In this document: positions 6,721 to 13,332 of the stretch, piece after piece
Numbering within the stretch: position 1 is the first letter of the stretch
Layout: each line of letters starts with the position of its first letter
From: Bifidobacterium breve
Lineage (GTDB): Bacteria > Actinomycetota > Acidimicrobiia > Acidimicrobiales > Ilumatobacteraceae
DNA length: 16,797 nucleotides
NCBI GenBank assembly: GCA_943325435.2
Contig: CALPPK020000003.1
Location: 1 to 16,797, forward strand
Direction of reading: 5' to 3'
The notes under the pieces: model-generated
Told to the model about the DNA's origin: nothing
The model's input: only the letters and a program-made list of their open reading frames with translations
Databases searched by the model: none
Position numbers and translations under genes: made by a program

Positions 6721-7948
6721 CTGCTAGTGCTTGCGCGCGTTCACGAATTGTGCGGCCTTCTAATTCGGCAACACCAAACTCAGTGATGATTGTGTCAACC
6801 TGATGGCGTGGGGTACTGACAACACTTCCTGCAGGAAGAATGCCCATGATGCGGCTCGTGAGAACGCCATTAATCATTGTGGTGGAAGGCAAACAGATGA
6901 GGCTTCGGTCAGTAGCGTCGAGCCCTGGTCCGGATACAAAATCTTCATGACCGCCAACGCCACTGAATTGCGTGCCGCCAATAGTGTCTGCGACAACTTG
7001 TCCAGCAAGGTCAACAGCTAGTGCACCGTTGATAGTGACCATATTGCGGTTGCTAGCAATCAGTTCAGGCGAGTTCACAATTTTCACGGGCAAGAAACGA
7101 ACTGCGTCGTTGTTGTGAAGCCAGGTATAAAGCTCTGGAATACCGGCTGCAAACGTAGTGGGTGAAAACCCATCGAATTTGCTTCCTTTGTTGTTTGTGA
7201 CTTTTCCTGCCTGGTGCAAACGCATCAGTCCCGTGGTGAACATTTCAGAATGCACACCAAAATTTCCCATGTCACTTGCAGCAAGCGAGAGCGCAATCTG
7301 ATTCGGAATGCCACCGATACCAGTTTGTAAGGTGCTGCCTGAATGGATGAACGTCAATGCGATATCTGCAATTGTTCTTTCTGCGTCGCTCGGAACTGTA
7401 TCTGCCAAGTTCAACGGAGTCCGATCTGTCTCGATGAGGCAATCAATGGCATCAACATGAACACGATGTTCATGAGATGCAACTCCGAAAGTGCGTGGAA
7501 AGTGTTCGCTAACTTCCACAAGAAGAATTCGTTCCGGATCTGAACTTGCTCGATGTATTTCATCGACTGTTGCGCCGGCATGTACGGACAAACTCACCCA
7601 ACCGTCTACGGGAAGAGAGCCTGCTGTTGCCATGATCCGCGGTCGCATGTTCTGAAGGATGGGTTCGAATCGACGAAAGTCTGCGGGAACGAAATCAATA
7701 GAGGCACCAGAGTCACGCAGAAAGCGTTCGGCGGGTCCAAAGAATCCGCTGCGGTAGTGCACGCCTTTTTTGGCGAGAACGGCATACAGGTCGGGCATAA
7801 GAGCGCCCGAAATCTGCAGGTCCTCATAGTCGTCACGGTCGCCAAGTGCATGCATGAATCCACCGGGTACACCTGGCCCAAGGGGGACTGCCAGGGTGTC
7901 CGTTGGGCGCACTAAGGCGACGGCTTCGGAGATCGTCATATGAGCCAT
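6656..7948 (-). CDS. Acetyl-CoA hydrolase / 4-hydroxybutyrate CoA-transferase family enzyme
   Basis: This 430-residue protein belongs to the acetyl-CoA hydrolase/transferase family, which moves CoA between carboxylic acids through a glutamyl-CoA intermediate. Typical motifs are TGIGGIPNQIA (209-219), GVHSEMFTTG (231-240, with Glu235 a good candidate for the catalytic glutamate), VTNNKGSKFDG (250-260), the GVGGHEDFVSG loop (330-340) and the C-terminal TEFGVAELEGRTIRERA and AHPQFRDEL. Length is near the 4-hydroxybutyrate CoA-transferase norm. The frame is open to 8065, beyond the divergent flavoprotein start. ATG 7948 is preferred because TACCAT lies seven bases upstream; ATGs at 7957 and 7939 are alternatives. 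It probably recycles CoA between acetate, butyrate-like or dicarboxylic acids; the substrate is not determined by the sequence. Confidence 0.83.
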   Translation of the reverse strand: MAHMTISEAVALVRPTDTLAVPLGPGVPGGFMHALGDRDDYEDLQISGALMPDLYAVLAKKGVHYRSGFFGPAERFLRDSGASIDFVPADFRRFEPILQNMRPRIMATAGSLPVDGWVSLSVHAGATVDEIHRASSDPERILLVEVSEHFPRTFGVASHEHRVHVDAIDCLIETDRTPLNLADTVPSDAERTIADIALTFIHSGSTLQTGIGGIPNQIALSLAASDMGNFGVHSEMFTTGLMRLHQAGKVTNNKGSKFDGFSPTTFAAGIPELYTWLHNNDAVRFLPVKIVNSPELIASNRNMVTINGALAVDLAGQVVADTIGGTQFSGVGGHEDFVSGPGLDATDRSLICLPSTTMINGVLTSRIMGILPAGSVVSTPRHQVDTIITEFGVAELEGRTIRERAQALAAIAHPQFRDELLESAASWPRD

Positions 7949-7955
7949 ATGTCCC

Positions 7956-7961
7956 ATGGTA
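7956..7961 (-). promoter_or_regulatory. -10 element TACCAT placed for leaderless start of the CoA-transferase gene
   Basis: On the - strand TACCAT is followed by seven bases and ATG 7948. TANNNT is the actinobacterial housekeeping -10 consensus, and a seven-base gap would place the transcription start at the initiation codon. No Shine-Dalgarno sequence is seen before any of the three closely spaced ATGs (7957, 7948, 7939), which agrees with leaderless translation. This choice of start is inference. Confidence 0.5.
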
Positions 7962-8003
7962 CGCAAGTAGCAGATTGGATATGCATCTGGCAGGCTCGTA
8001 GTC

Positions 8004-9221
8004 ATGCAACGCCACGACGTTCTCATTATTGGTGGAGGACCTGCCGGCTCTGCTGCAGCTATCACAGCTGCGCGAGCCGGACTAAATGTGGTGCTCTTTG
8101 AAAAGGGTCCTTATGGTCGAGACAAGGTGTGTGGCGATGGCCTTACTCCTCGTGCAATTGCGGCGCTGAATGATCTAGGTATTGACCACTCTGTTGCACA
8201 CCGAATTGACGGCTTGCGAATGATCGCCGGCAAGAAGCAACGTGAACTCGCGTGGCCTACTACGTCACGATTTCCGAATCATGGGGCAGTGTGGCCACGT
8301 CAACGATTCGATAATCATCTTCTCGACATTGCAATTGCAAGTGGTGCAGATGTGCGATTTGAATCTGAGGCGCTTCCAGTTCTTGAAGATGGCCGAGTTG
8401 TTGGCGTCACTGTAGGAACCGAGACGTTCCGCGCGCCCTTCACAATTCTGGCTGCGGGCGCACAAGGAATGGCTGCAAAGATATTGGGCGCAGAACGTGA
8501 CCCAAATGAACCCTTTGGTCTTGCAATTCGTGCGTATGCGCCAACACCTCGTCATGCAGAGCGCCACCTTGAAGCATGTCTCAGTCTTAGTGACGAACAT
8601 GGTGTCGCAGTTCCTGGTTACGGCTGGATGTTTCCTGCGGGTGATGGCACCGTCAACATTGGCGTTGGTGCACTAAGCACTATGAAAGGGTTCAAGAAAT
8701 TGAATCTCAACACATTGCTTGATCAGTACGCAACTTTGGTACGCGAATCATGGTCTCTTGGCGACTACATCGAAAAGCCTCGTGCATGGCGATTGCCAAT
8801 GAGTTGTACGAAACGCCATGGTCCAGGTTGGGTCGCAATTGGTGATGCAGCCGGCTTTGTAAACCCGATGAATGGCGAAGGAATTGATTACGGACTTGAA
8901 TCCGGGATGTTGGCTGTTGAGCGATTCATTGCAGATCCGAATACGGCATCCGAGTCGTACAACGAATTAGTGGGCGAGCGGTTCGACGCTTTCTTGCGCA
9001 CGGGCCGTCGCTTCAGTTTCATCATTGGTCACCCATGGTTGTTGAAGCCAGGTTTGCGACTTGCAGTCGGTACTCAAGTCGCAGCTGACATAACTTTGGC
9101 TGTGATGGGCAATCTCATTGATTCAAAAACTCCTGGTGCAGCTGGACGCGTGATGAAAATTGCTGATGGGGCACTACGCATTGCGGACCCTGTCTTGCGA
9201 CGTACGCGCGCCAAGGCGTAA
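8004..9221 (+). CDS. Geranylgeranyl-reductase family FAD oxidoreductase (MenJ-like menaquinone side-chain reductase)
   Basis: A 405-residue FAD-dependent oxidoreductase of the geranylgeranyl reductase family, which hydrogenates isoprenoid double bonds. The FAD-binding GGGPAGSAAA (10-19) and Glu33 (LFEK) start the fold. KVCGDGLTPRA (41-51) is the family active-site segment, YGWMFPAGDGTVNIGVG (206-222) the second signature, and AIGDAAGFVNPMNGEGI (278-294) the second FAD contact. In mycobacteria a protein of almost equal length (MenJ, about 408 residues) saturates one isoprene unit of menaquinone, so the same job is plausible here; archaeal-type lipid reductases are less likely in a bacterium. 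The ATG at 8004 is 55 bases from the divergent CoA-transferase ATG. I see no clear Shine-Dalgarno site. The next gene on the same strand starts 53 bases after the stop, with its own likely promoter. Confidence 0.85.
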   Translation: MQRHDVLIIGGGPAGSAAAITAARAGLNVVLFEKGPYGRDKVCGDGLTPRAIAALNDLGIDHSVAHRIDGLRMIAGKKQRELAWPTTSRFPNHGAVWPRQRFDNHLLDIAIASGADVRFESEALPVLEDGRVVGVTVGTETFRAPFTILAAGAQGMAAKILGAERDPNEPFGLAIRAYAPTPRHAERHLEACLSLSDEHGVAVPGYGWMFPAGDGTVNIGVGALSTMKGFKKLNLNTLLDQYATLVRESWSLGDYIEKPRAWRLPMSCTKRHGPGWVAIGDAAGFVNPMNGEGIDYGLESGMLAVERFIADPNTASESYNELVGERFDAFLRTGRRFSFIIGHPWLLKPGLRLAVGTQVAADITLAVMGNLIDSKTPGAAGRVMKIADGALRIADPVLRRTRAKA

Positions 9222-9261
9222 ACCTGTTCGTTCAACCCGTGTAAGCCCTATTTGGCACAGA

Positions 9262-9267
9262 TAGGTT
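9262..9267 (+). promoter_or_regulatory. -10 element TAGGTT placed for leaderless start of the FKBP gene
   Basis: TAGGTT is followed by seven bases (gggagat) and ATG 9275, giving the same TANNNT-N7-ATG layout as other genes here. The GGGAG in the spacer could instead serve as a ribosome site for a second ATG at 9284, so a leadered start two codons after MSA is not excluded. The 53-base gap also holds a weak 5-bp inverted repeat (CCTAT 9247-9251, ATAGG 9261-9265) that overlaps the hexamer. Confidence 0.5.
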
Positions 9268-9274
9268 GGGAGAT

Positions 9275-9649
9275 ATGAGCGCAATGAAACCAGATCTTTC
9301 CATTCCCGCAGGGGACGCACCTTCCGAACTTGTTCTTGAAGACATCACCGTCGGTGATGGTAAAGAAGCAGTTGCTGGCACAAATGTGGAAGTGCATTAT
9401 GTCGGTGTTGCATGGAGCACACAGCGTCAATTCGATGCTTCATGGGATCGCAATGAGACATTTGAATTTCGTCTCGGCGCGGGTCAAGTGATTTCTGGTT
9501 GGGATCAAGGCGTTGCTGGTATGAAAGTCGGCGGACGCCGCCGCATCACTATCCCTGCTCATCTTGGGTACGGATCACAAGGCGCAGGCGGAGTCATCAA
9601 GTGCGGCGAAACTCTTGTCTTCGTTGTCGATTTGTTGAATGTGAACTAG
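9275..9649 (+). CDS. FKBP-type peptidyl-prolyl cis-trans isomerase
   Basis: A single-domain FKBP of 124 residues, which catalyses cis-trans isomerisation of peptide bonds before proline and often acts as a chaperone. The domain runs the full length with the standard landmarks: VEVHYVG, a QFDASWDR strand (family FDSS), FRLGAGQVISGWDQGVAGMKVGGRRRITIP and HLGYGSQGAGG, ending LVFVVDLLNV. The usual IPPN before the last strand is replaced by VIKCGE, bringing a cysteine next to the active-site rim. No signal peptide or lipobox is visible, so it is cytosolic. The frame extends to a TTG at 9266, but ATG 9275 fits the upstream TAGGTT hexamer. Two bases separate it from the ferritin-like gene, so the two share a transcript, and the DCC-family gene follows five bases after that. 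Confidence 0.9.
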   Translation: MSAMKPDLSIPAGDAPSELVLEDITVGDGKEAVAGTNVEVHYVGVAWSTQRQFDASWDRNETFEFRLGAGQVISGWDQGVAGMKVGGRRRITIPAHLGYGSQGAGGVIKCGETLVFVVDLLNVN

Positions 9650-9651
9650 AG

Positions 9652-10122
9652 ATGACCGAAATCAATTTTTTCACTGCAAATGCGGGCCTTGCTGACGTTG
9701 CAAAACTTGAAGTGCCTGAATTGAAGTTGATGTATCGCATTGAGATGGCTGGCGAGTTGTTCTACAACATCTTGGCTGACCGTGTTGGCAATGAAACGGC
9801 TGCAGACTTACTTCGCAAGAATGCAGTAGAGGAACGAGGTCATGCTCGTCGTCTTGCCCGCATGATCAGTATCAAACTTGGTCATGAGTGGGAGCCCACA
9901 GCGGAAGAAGCCGAATTGCTCGAGGTTCCGCTTCCCGAGTCAATCGATTCACGAATGTTTGCAGCAGTAGTACAGGGCGAATTGAATGGTGACGTCGGCT
10001 ATCAACGGTGGGCTGAAGCAGAAACCGATGAAGAAGTTGTTCGTTTGCTTCGCCTCAATGGTCGCGAAGAAACTATTCATGCTGGTCGTGCGCAACAGGT
10101 TTTTGACCTGCTGAATGCGTAA
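9652..10122 (+). CDS. Ferritin-like / rubrerythrin-like diiron four-helix protein
   Basis: A 156-residue, almost entirely helical protein with the ligand set of a ferritin-like diiron carboxylate site. Helix 1 has Glu31/Glu35 in EMAGELFYN. Helix 2 has Glu61 and His64 (ERGH, an ExxH motif). Helix 3 has Glu110 in QGELNGDVGYQRW. Helix 4 has Glu140 and His143 (ETIH, a second ExxH). There is no rubredoxin-like CxxC domain, so it is not a full rubrerythrin. Possible roles are peroxide or oxygen reduction, iron oxidation or a substrate monooxygenase; the sequence does not decide. The frame is open back to 9499 inside the FKBP gene, but ATG 9652 is the sensible start: it is two bases after the FKBP stop and begins the folded region. 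Translation is probably coupled to the upstream gene. The DCC-family gene follows after five bases. Confidence 0.78.
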   Translation: MTEINFFTANAGLADVAKLEVPELKLMYRIEMAGELFYNILADRVGNETAADLLRKNAVEERGHARRLARMISIKLGHEWEPTAEEAELLEVPLPESIDSRMFAAVVQGELNGDVGYQRWAEAETDEEVVRLLRLNGREETIHAGRAQQVFDLLNA

Positions 10123-10127
10123 CTGAG

Positions 10128-10475
10128 ATGAAGCCCGTGGTCGTCTATGACGGCGATTGTGGAATCTGCGAAGCGTCGGCACGTTGGATCATCGCTCACA
10201 TACCTTCTATCGATGTTGTCTCACACCATCAATACGGCCTTGCTCATATTGGTTCTGTTTGGTTCGTCTCAGATGCTGGTCGATTAGAAGGTGCCATGGC
10301 AGTGTCAGCGATTTTGAAATCTGCTAATTCTGGGACGTATCGCGCTATTGGTGTCGTAATCGGATTACCAGTGGTGCGCTCAATTGCTGCGGTTGTCTAT
10401 TCGCTGGTAGCGCGTAATCGTCGGCACATATCTCGACTATTAGGTATGAATGCCTGCGGACTTCCTCAGCAATAA
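10128..10475 (+). CDS. DCC-family (DUF393) thiol-disulfide oxidoreductase-like protein
   Basis: A 115-residue member of the DUF393/DCC family, named for the N-terminal motif present here as YDGDCGIC (7-14), with Cys11 and Cys14 forming a CxxC pair after the first strand as in thioredoxin folds. Members are predicted thiol-disulfide oxidoreductases, but few have a proven function. A central hydrophobic segment (GVVIGLPVVRSIAAVVYSLVA, about 74-94) may be buried or membrane-associated; the C-terminus is short and basic, with a late cysteine (NACGLP). The ATG is five bases after the ferritin-like stop, making it the last gene of the FKBP/diiron/DCC unit. It ends four bases before the convergent ABM-domain gene. 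The redox role is inference from the motif. Confidence 0.8.
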   Translation: MKPVVVYDGDCGICEASARWIIAHIPSIDVVSHHQYGLAHIGSVWFVSDAGRLEGAMAVSAILKSANSGTYRAIGVVIGLPVVRSIAAVVYSLVARNRRHISRLLGMNACGLPQQ

Positions 10476-10479
10476 GTCT

Positions 10480-11076
10480 TTATCTGATCGAGGAATCTTG
10501 GGGCAACATTTTGCGTCGGCGCCACCATGTCCGCAGTGGTCCAGTTGCATATTTGCTAGTTGCTCCAATTAGCGCAGTCGAAATCAGCACACGAGGCAGA
10601 ACATCTATTCGCGCAAAGTACGGCGCGAGCACGAGAGTAAAAATCAATGCGATGGGGTAGACCCATGCAACGTCAGACAAAAACTTGCCTGTGCGAGTTT
10701 TGTGTCGTTCAACTTCACCGAGAGCATTAAAGAACTCTTCTGTTCCGGCAGTGACAGTTACCTTTTCTGACAACACCAGGCGGTCAGCGCGTTCACGCAA
10801 TTCTTGACGGACGTCAGATCGTTCCCACTCGCGCAGGTGCAAGACATCAAGAAAGCGAAAAACCATGTGATACGGGTCTGTTGGTTTGGCTGGCCACAGA
10901 ACCGTTGCTCCAAGACAACCAGGGGCTGCTTGCACTGCTTCTGTCATGTCGTGGCACCACGTTTCGAACTCAGCCTTGTGGTGAGGCTCGACAGTGCGAG
11001 CGATAGTGACAGTCACGGTGCCTGGTGCAATTTTTGGCAATTGTCCTGTGTTGAAATCTCCGGTGAGGTCTGGCAT
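10480..11076 (-). CDS. ABM-domain protein with two C-terminal membrane helices
   Basis: A 198-residue protein. Residues about 22-112 resemble the antibiotic biosynthesis monooxygenase (ABM) dimeric alpha-beta barrel: VTVTIARTVEPHHKAEFETW, then GCLGATVLW, PYHMVFRFLD and a helix with LREWERSDVRQEL. Some ABM proteins are cofactor-free monooxygenases or haem-degrading enzymes, many are of unknown function. Residues about 136-152 (AWVYPIALIFTLVLAPY) and 159-174 form two membrane helices, followed by a very basic tail (RTWWRRRK), so the barrel is likely on the cytosolic face. The frame opens at a TTG (11097), but ATG 11076 is preferred because TACCGT lies seven bases upstream. It is divergent from the flavodoxin-fold gene at 11121 and convergent with the DCC gene. 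No substrate can be assigned. Confidence 0.7.
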   Translation of the reverse strand: MPDLTGDFNTGQLPKIAPGTVTVTIARTVEPHHKAEFETWCHDMTEAVQAAPGCLGATVLWPAKPTDPYHMVFRFLDVLHLREWERSDVRQELRERADRLVLSEKVTVTAGTEEFFNALGEVERHKTRTGKFLSDVAWVYPIALIFTLVLAPYFARIDVLPRVLISTALIGATSKYATGPLRTWWRRRKMLPQDSSIR

Positions 11077-11083
11077 ACACGGT

Positions 11084-11089
11084 ACGGTA
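11084..11089 (-). promoter_or_regulatory. -10 element TACCGT placed for leaderless start of the ABM-domain gene
   Basis: Read on the - strand, TACCGT is followed by seven bases (accgtgt) and ATG 11076. The same hexamer with the same spacing precedes the quinone oxidoreductase gene at 12354. There is no purine-rich ribosome site in the spacer. Confidence 0.5.
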
Positions 11090-11120
11090 GTTCCCAATTG
11101 CTTCCGCGATAGACCACCCT

Positions 11121-11708
11121 ATGAATGCCCTTGTTGTGTACTGCCATCCCGTTGAGGGAAGTTTCTGTTCTGCAATGCGCGATGCTGCTATTTCAGGTCT
11201 GCGTGCCGCAGGGCACACGGTAGATCTGATCGATCTTGCAGCTGAACATTTCAATCCTGTGATGTCGACTTCAGAGTGGAATACATACCGACAGGCAAAT
11301 GGTGACGTGCCGGTCGGACTTGAGCGTGATGTTGTCCTTGTGAAGTCTGCAGAGATCATCGTGTTCGTGTACCCAACATGGTGGGGCGGACTACCCGCAC
11401 AACTGAAGGGATGGTTAGAGCGTGTGATGTTGCCAGGAACAGCGTTTGTTTTCAATGAGAACAACAAAGTGCGGCCTGGTCTGAGAAATATCCGACGCAT
11501 CCATATTGCTTCTACATTTGGCTCGCCATGGTTGTACGTACGTTTGGTGAACGACAATGGTCGCCGCATATTGGCGCGCGCATTTCGAATGAACACATCA
11601 TTGCGAACAAAAGTATCTACCTCAAGTCTGTACGCAATGGACACAGCAACGGATGAAAGCAGGAAGAGTTTCCTTTTGTCGTTAGAGAAGAAAATGGGAA
11701 CCTTGTGA
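11121..11708 (+). CDS. NAD(P)H dehydrogenase (quinone)-like Flavodoxin_2 protein, first of tandem pair
   Basis: A 195-residue flavodoxin-fold oxidoreductase of the Flavodoxin_2 family (NQO/KefF/MdaB-like), which uses FMN or FAD to transfer two electrons from NAD(P)H to quinones or similar acceptors. The N-terminal strand and phosphate loop (MNALVVYCHPVEGSFCSAM) and the central VFVYPTWWGGLPAQLKGWLERV (81-102) are the family hallmarks. The C-terminal third is more basic and less conserved. The stop overlaps the GTG of the second copy by four bases (GTGA), so the two are translationally coupled, and the products may form a heterodimer. The ATG at 11121 is 44 bases from the divergent ABM gene start. 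No clear ribosome site is seen. Confidence 0.82.
   Translation: MNALVVYCHPVEGSFCSAMRDAAISGLRAAGHTVDLIDLAAEHFNPVMSTSEWNTYRQANGDVPVGLERDVVLVKSAEIIVFVYPTWWGGLPAQLKGWLERVMLPGTAFVFNENNKVRPGLRNIRRIHIASTFGSPWLYVRLVNDNGRRILARAFRMNTSLRTKVSTSSLYAMDTATDESRKSFLLSLEKKMGTL
11365..11384 (+). repeat. 20-bp exact repeat, copy 1 (inside first Flavodoxin_2 gene)
   Basis: A 20-base string beginning tcgtgtaccc is identical to bases 11958-11977, 593 bases downstream. It encodes the VYPTWW motif in both tandem genes. It marks either a fairly recent duplication or strong conservation of the motif at the codon level. Confidence 0.8.
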
Positions 11709-12310
11709 AAGTCCTTGTACTTCTCGCTCATCCATCTCAAGAGTCCTTTGTCTCGTTCCTTTACTCAGAGGTGCTGTCCGAATTAAAGAGTGGTGAACAT
11801 GAAGTTCGCCATCATGATCTGTGGGCTGAGAATTTCAGTCCGGTGTTTACTCCGTATGAACGGTTGAATCATGTGGGTGATGTGGCAGAAAAACTGAAGT
11901 CACTTCCTGAACTACGCCAGCACATTGAAGATCTGCAGTGGTGTGAAGCATTGGTGCTCGTGTACCCAACATGGTGGTCAGGTCAACCAGCAATGTTGAA
12001 GGGTTGGTTTGACCGTGTGTTGATGAACGGGGTCGCCTGGGTTCTTCCCGAAGGTGCGAATCGAATTCAGCCACTTCTTACCAACGTGCGACATCTGATC
12101 GTGGTGACTACTCATGGATCAGGAAAGTTGATCAATGCTTTTGAAGGGGAGTCTGGGAAGCGAACCGTCTTTCGCTCTGTGCGTCTGATGCTTCACCGCC
12201 GAGTTCGCTGCAAGTGGCTAGCAATGTATGGCATGGACAATGCGACGTTACGCCAACGCCAACAATTCTCGGGTCGTGTGCGCCGGCGAATCAACCGCGT
12301 CTTGAGCTAG
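11705..12310 (+). CDS. NAD(P)H dehydrogenase (quinone)-like Flavodoxin_2 protein, second of tandem pair
   Basis: A 201-residue paralogue of the preceding gene, with the same layout: MKVLVLLAHPSQESFVSFLY at the flavin phosphate loop and LVYPTWWSGQPAMLKGWFDRV (85-105) in the core. It is a likely soluble FMN/FAD-dependent quinone or xenobiotic reductase. The start is the GTG at 11705, which shares four bases with the stop of the first copy. The C-terminus ends in a strongly basic stretch (GRVRRRINRVLS). Outside the core motif the two copies have clearly diverged, so they may differ in partner or substrate. A quinone oxidoreductase of a different fold follows 43 bases later, which makes a redox or detoxification cluster likely (inference). 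Confidence 0.82.
   Translation: MKVLVLLAHPSQESFVSFLYSEVLSELKSGEHEVRHHDLWAENFSPVFTPYERLNHVGDVAEKLKSLPELRQHIEDLQWCEALVLVYPTWWSGQPAMLKGWFDRVLMNGVAWVLPEGANRIQPLLTNVRHLIVVTTHGSGKLINAFEGESGKRTVFRSVRLMLHRRVRCKWLAMYGMDNATLRQRQQFSGRVRRRINRVLS
11958..11977 (+). repeat. 20-bp exact repeat, copy 2 (inside second Flavodoxin_2 gene)
   Basis: Second copy of the string starting at 11365. It encodes the same VYPTWW core, and flanking codons differ between the two genes. Confidence 0.8.
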
Positions 12311-12340
12311 CACGGTTCATTGCATCGCTGGTTTGTCTAG

Positions 12341-12346
12341 TACCGT
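12341..12346 (+). promoter_or_regulatory. -10 element TACCGT placed for leaderless start of the quinone oxidoreductase gene
   Basis: TACCGT is followed by seven bases (cgaaagc) and ATG 12354. It lies in the 43-base gap after the tandem flavodoxin-fold genes, so the oxidoreductase probably has its own transcription start. The octamer ctagtacc at 12337-12344 overlaps this site and also occurs at 5941-5948. Confidence 0.5.
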
Positions 12347-12353
12347 CGAAAGC

Positions 12354-13325
12354 ATGAAAGTCCTGCAAATACAGCAACTTGGTTCTCTTGACGACATTGA
12401 GATTGTAGAAATTGATTCACCCGAATTGGCCGCGGGGCAAATACGTGTGGCTGTTTTGGCTAGTGGGTTGAATTACGTGGACTCACTAATGATTGAGGGT
12501 AAATACCAAATCAAGCCGCCAGTCCCATATCGGCCAGGTTCCGAAATTGTTGGCCGAGTAATTGAAGTTGCATCAGATGTTACGAACCTGAAAATCGGTG
12601 ATCGAGTTTTCTCACCAAGTGGTGGCTTTGCAGATGAAGCGGTACTTTCCGCGAGTCGTGTGATTCCCATTCCAGAACAGTTAAGTGATGGTCAAGGTGC
12701 AACCTTCATGCAAAGTTACTTGACTGCATGGTTTGCCTTTCATAAGCGGGCGCAAGTACGCGAGGGTGCCACGATGCTGGTGCTTGGCGCTGGTGGTGGA
12801 GTCGGATTAGCAGCAGTTGACCTAGGTGTTGCAATGGGTATGCGCGTAATTGCTGCTGCGTCAAGCGCTGAGAAGCGCCAGTTGGCGTTAGATCGTGGAG
12901 CTTTCGCTGCAATCGACGTTCTGAATGAAGACGTGAAGTTGCGTACTCGCGAATTGTGCGGCGGTGGAGTTGACATGGTGTATGACCCAGTTGGCGGTGA
13001 CCTTGCCGAACCGTGTTTACGTGCACTGGCTCCATTCGGCCAGTATCTCGTTGTCGGATTCGTTGGTGGAATTCCGCGTCTTCCAGCGAATCATGTGCTG
13101 TTGACTAATCGGACAGTGGTTGGTGTTGACTGGGGCGCATGGGTTGGGCGCAACGTCGTTGAAAACCAAGGCATGTTGGTTGAAGTGCTGGCAGAAATCG
13201 CTGCAGGAAAACTTCACCCCGTAGAACCAGTGATGTACCCAATGAGCAAAGCTGTTCAAGCGATGCGTGATTTACAAGATCGTAAAATTGCAGGCAAGGT
13301 CGCCCTAGTTCCTGAATTTAGCTAG
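12354..13325 (+). CDS. Zinc-free MDR-family NADPH:quinone oxidoreductase
   Basis: A 323-residue medium-chain dehydrogenase/reductase of the quinone oxidoreductase (QOR) branch, which reduces quinones or conjugated carbonyls with NADPH. The N-terminal catalytic domain has GLNYVDSLMIEGKYQ (38-52) and PYRPGSEIVGRV (58-69). The nucleotide domain starts at LVLGAGGGVGLAAVDLG (142-158), with the QOR-type glycine run and the basic stretch SAEKRQLA that favours NADPH. The catalytic zinc cysteine and the structural four-cysteine lobe of alcohol dehydrogenases are absent. GGGVDMVYDPVGG and YLVVGFVGG are standard later motifs. The frame extends to TTG 12333, but ATG 12354 is preferred for its aligned MKVLQI start and the upstream TACCGT. 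It ends seven bases before the convergent RCC1-phosphoesterase gene. Confidence 0.87.
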   Translation: MKVLQIQQLGSLDDIEIVEIDSPELAAGQIRVAVLASGLNYVDSLMIEGKYQIKPPVPYRPGSEIVGRVIEVASDVTNLKIGDRVFSPSGGFADEAVLSASRVIPIPEQLSDGQGATFMQSYLTAWFAFHKRAQVREGATMLVLGAGGGVGLAAVDLGVAMGMRVIAAASSAEKRQLALDRGAFAAIDVLNEDVKLRTRELCGGGVDMVYDPVGGDLAEPCLRALAPFGQYLVVGFVGGIPRLPANHVLLTNRTVVGVDWGAWVGRNVVENQGMLVEVLAEIAAGKLHPVEPVMYPMSKAVQAMRDLQDRKIAGKVALVPEFS

Positions 13326-13332
13326 AGACCCG

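Noticed and set aside
7949..8065. Extended N-terminus of the CoA-transferase gene
   Set aside because: It would run over the divergent flavoprotein start at 8004, and the added residues do not resemble the family.
9247..9265. 5-bp inverted repeat CCTAT/ATAGG before the FKBP gene as a terminator
   Set aside because: The stem is short and A/T-rich with a nine-base loop and no T-run, and it overlaps the probable -10 element.
9499..9651. Extended start of the ferritin-like gene inside the FKBP gene
   Set aside because: The extra 51 residues are a frame-shifted reading of FKBP sequence (basic and Cys-rich), while ATG 9652 directly follows the FKBP stop and begins the helical fold.
10970..11740. 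256-codon open frame on the - strand, antisense to the first Flavodoxin_2 gene
   Set aside because: Composition is rich in Arg, Ser, Thr and Pro with no family resemblance, and it lies opposite a gene with clear motifs and a coupled partner. It is a codon-usage shadow.
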